Shown piece by piece: positions 6,170 to 7,286 of a stretch of 7,286 nucleotides of DNA (position 1 is the first letter of the stretch; each line of letters starts with the position of its first letter). The stretch covers positions 1 to 7,286 of the forward strand of contig JBJOII010000193.1 in assembly GCA_046047235.1 (NCBI GenBank), written 5' to 3'. Both the position numbers and the translations under genes were made by a program. The notes below the pieces were generated by a model. It ran no database searches. It was not told where the DNA came from and worked only from the letters and a program-made list of their open reading frames with translations. Source of the DNA: JBMTVN01 sp046047235 (lineage in GTDB: Bacteria > Verrucomicrobiota > Verrucomicrobiia > Limisphaerales > JAHDYP01).

Positions 6170-7124
6170 GCTGGAGAAGCAACCCGTCACGGCGTTCTTC
6201 GTAGGGATCTTGGGGTATATCCTTGTCAACGTGCTCTTCCTCGTCCTGACGGCGACGGGCGTTGGGGTGTTGGTGGTGCCGTTCTTCGTGGTGGCGGTCT
6301 TTATTGTGCAGATGGTGGGGAAGGCATCGGTGTTCCAGCTGATCGGCTATCGGATTGGTCGGCAATCCAGTTCCGGTGGAAGCATGCAACCGTTGCCTGC
6401 CCTGCTGCTGGGGCTGGGTTTGTTCACCTTGCTCTACATGGTGCCGATTCTGGGGATTATGGCGTGGCTGGTCACGGCGCCTTTGGGGTTTGGAGCGGCG
6501 CTGCTGGCCTCGTTCCGCGCCCTGCGACCGGGAGGTGCAACATCGCTGAACTCATCCCAGTTAGGCATGGTGCCAGTCATGCCGCCAGTCATGGAGCCGC
6601 AAGTTGAGCTTTCATCCGCAGGGGGCGATGAAGTGGAGGGAAATGCTCGGCGTTCACCCGCAGGCATGAGCGCTGCTGGTCCGATCGCCGGTCCGCCTCC
6701 GGTGATGGATGCCTACAGCCCGCGTCCTTTGGGTGACACGGAGCTGACAACGTTACCGCGAGCGGGCTTTTGGATTCGCACTGGGGCCACGGCATTGGAC
6801 CTGTTGATTGTCCTGATGCCGTTGGCGGTGATGGATGGTGCGAAGTATTTCCTGTTCGTCTGGCTGGCCTACCATATTGCGTTCTGGGCCTGGCGCGGGA
6901 CCACGGTCGGTGGGGTGGTTTGCCGATTGAAGATCGTGCGGACCGACGGGAAGCGCTTGAACTTTGCCGTGGCATTGGTTCGTGCCTTGGCCGGTGTGCT
7001 TTCTGCCTTTGCTCTGTTCCTCGGCTTTTTCTGGGCGGGATGGACGCGGGAGAAGCTGGGTTGGCACGACATGATCGCGGGTACTTCGATTGTGCGGGTG
7101 CCGGCCGGGTCCTCGCTCATTTGA
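6093..7124 (+). CDS. polytopic membrane protein with C-terminal RDD domain, C-terminal part of a frameshifted gene
   Basis: From ATG 6093 this is 343 residues; the frame is open from a TTG at 6051, adding 14 Trp/Gly-rich residues. Membrane segments lie at about 1-17, 35-77 (two helices) and 101-140 (two helices). A Pro/Met/Gly-rich linker (about 146-220) leads to an RDD domain (about 221-338): LPRAGFWIRTGATALDLLIV with the Arg and Asp of the family, WRGTTVGGVVCRLKIVRTDG, and GWHDMIAGTSIV. RDD proteins are membrane proteins of mixed or unknown transport roles. No credible RBS precedes either start, and the polymer-forming frame overlaps the beginning. From family knowledge, a signal peptide, polymer-forming repeats, TM helices and an RDD domain are commonly one polypeptide in Verrucomicrobiota, so this is probably the C-terminal half of the preceding gene. 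Confidence 0.75.
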   Translation: MVIGLATTYFFLALVAPRAVSAGTDELEKQPVTAFFVGILGYILVNVLFLVLTATGVGVLVVPFFVVAVFIVQMVGKASVFQLIGYRIGRQSSSGGSMQPLPALLLGLGLFTLLYMVPILGIMAWLVTAPLGFGAALLASFRALRPGGATSLNSSQLGMVPVMPPVMEPQVELSSAGGDEVEGNARRSPAGMSAAGPIAGPPPVMDAYSPRPLGDTELTTLPRAGFWIRTGATALDLLIVLMPLAVMDGAKYFLFVWLAYHIAFWAWRGTTVGGVVCRLKIVRTDGKRLNFAVALVRALAGVLSAFALFLGFFWAGWTREKLGWHDMIAGTSIVRVPAGSSLI

Positions 7125-7179
7125 GCGTGGTAACCGGCTCGACCGGAATGAGGAGGGTGTGCCGCCGTTTCGAGTGGCT

Positions 7180-7232
7180 TGGGTACAAAGGAAGCTGGCG
7201 GTCTGTGGACCAGACCGCCAAGCTACAACCCA
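7180..7232. repeat. strong imperfect hairpin downstream of the RDD gene
   Basis: A perfect 10-bp stem, TGGCGGTCTG (7196-7205) with CAGACCGCCA (7211-7220), has a 5-base loop. AGC (7193-7195) pairs with GCT (7222-7224) across a single bulged A at 7221. TGGGT (7180-7184) can pair with ACCCA (7228-7232) across an asymmetric internal loop. The right arm is followed by GTTTATTG rather than a U-run, so it is a weak terminator at best. It resembles an extragenic REP palindrome. It may still stop or stabilise the operon transcript, since no other terminator is seen after 7124. Confidence 0.6.
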
Positions 7233-7286
7233 GTTTATTGAAGAGCGACGGACTTTTGATCCGACACCAAGGTAGGATGTGAGGTG

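Noticed and set aside
7090..7275. Short plus-strand frame after the RDD gene
   Set aside because: It overlaps the end of the RDD gene and runs through the hairpin at 7180-7232; its composition is not protein-like.

Overview
The window looks like chromosomal DNA from a Verrucomicrobiota-type bacterium (inference). The grounds are: GC-rich, strongly G-biased coding strands; few good Shine-Dalgarno sequences; a large secreted repeat protein with a PA14-like module and a short 'ESLDGPW...KFYRSR' C-terminal module of a kind I associate with that phylum; an ECF sigma gene followed by a small two-helix membrane protein; and a polymer-forming/RDD membrane protein. No rRNA, tRNA, CRISPR, insertion sequence or phage gene is visible. 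All genes are on the + strand.

Layout. Bases 1-665 hold no convincing gene. They carry dense small repeats and inverted repeats: two arrays of CGATNN hexamers (14-37 and 436-459), three 8-mers (61-84), a nested double inverted repeat (154-235), two perfect hairpins (249-274 and 310-331), and a leader hairpin (533-553). Bases 666-4157 encode a secreted 1163-residue protein with four tandem copies of a CBM9/DOMON-like domain, an Ig-like stretch, a PA14-like module and a short C-terminal module. A clear Rho-independent terminator follows at 4191-4221.

An apparent operon occupies 4327-7124. It encodes an ECF sigma factor, a small two-TM protein that is probably its membrane anti-sigma partner, and a signal-peptide protein with bactofilin-like polymer-forming repeats. 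The polymer-forming reading frame breaks near 6062-6095 and continues in the +1 frame as a polytopic membrane protein with a C-terminal RDD domain. I read the last two frames as one envelope protein of about 570 residues split by a single-base frameshift, caused either by a real mutation or by a sequencing error in a G-rich tract. Bases 7125-7286 hold a strong imperfect hairpin (7180-7232) and no gene that can be called.

How they may work together (inference). The sigma factor and the two-TM protein probably form an envelope-sensing pair that drives its own operon, possibly from a promoter at about 4260-4289. The operon's output is a membrane protein with an extracytoplasmic polymer-forming domain. 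The repeat protein upstream is insulated by its terminator and is probably an independent exported, perhaps glycan-binding, surface protein. The observations most worth checking are the frameshifted gene, the near-identical 531-bp internal repeats, and the clustered repeat/hairpin elements in the first 460 bases.
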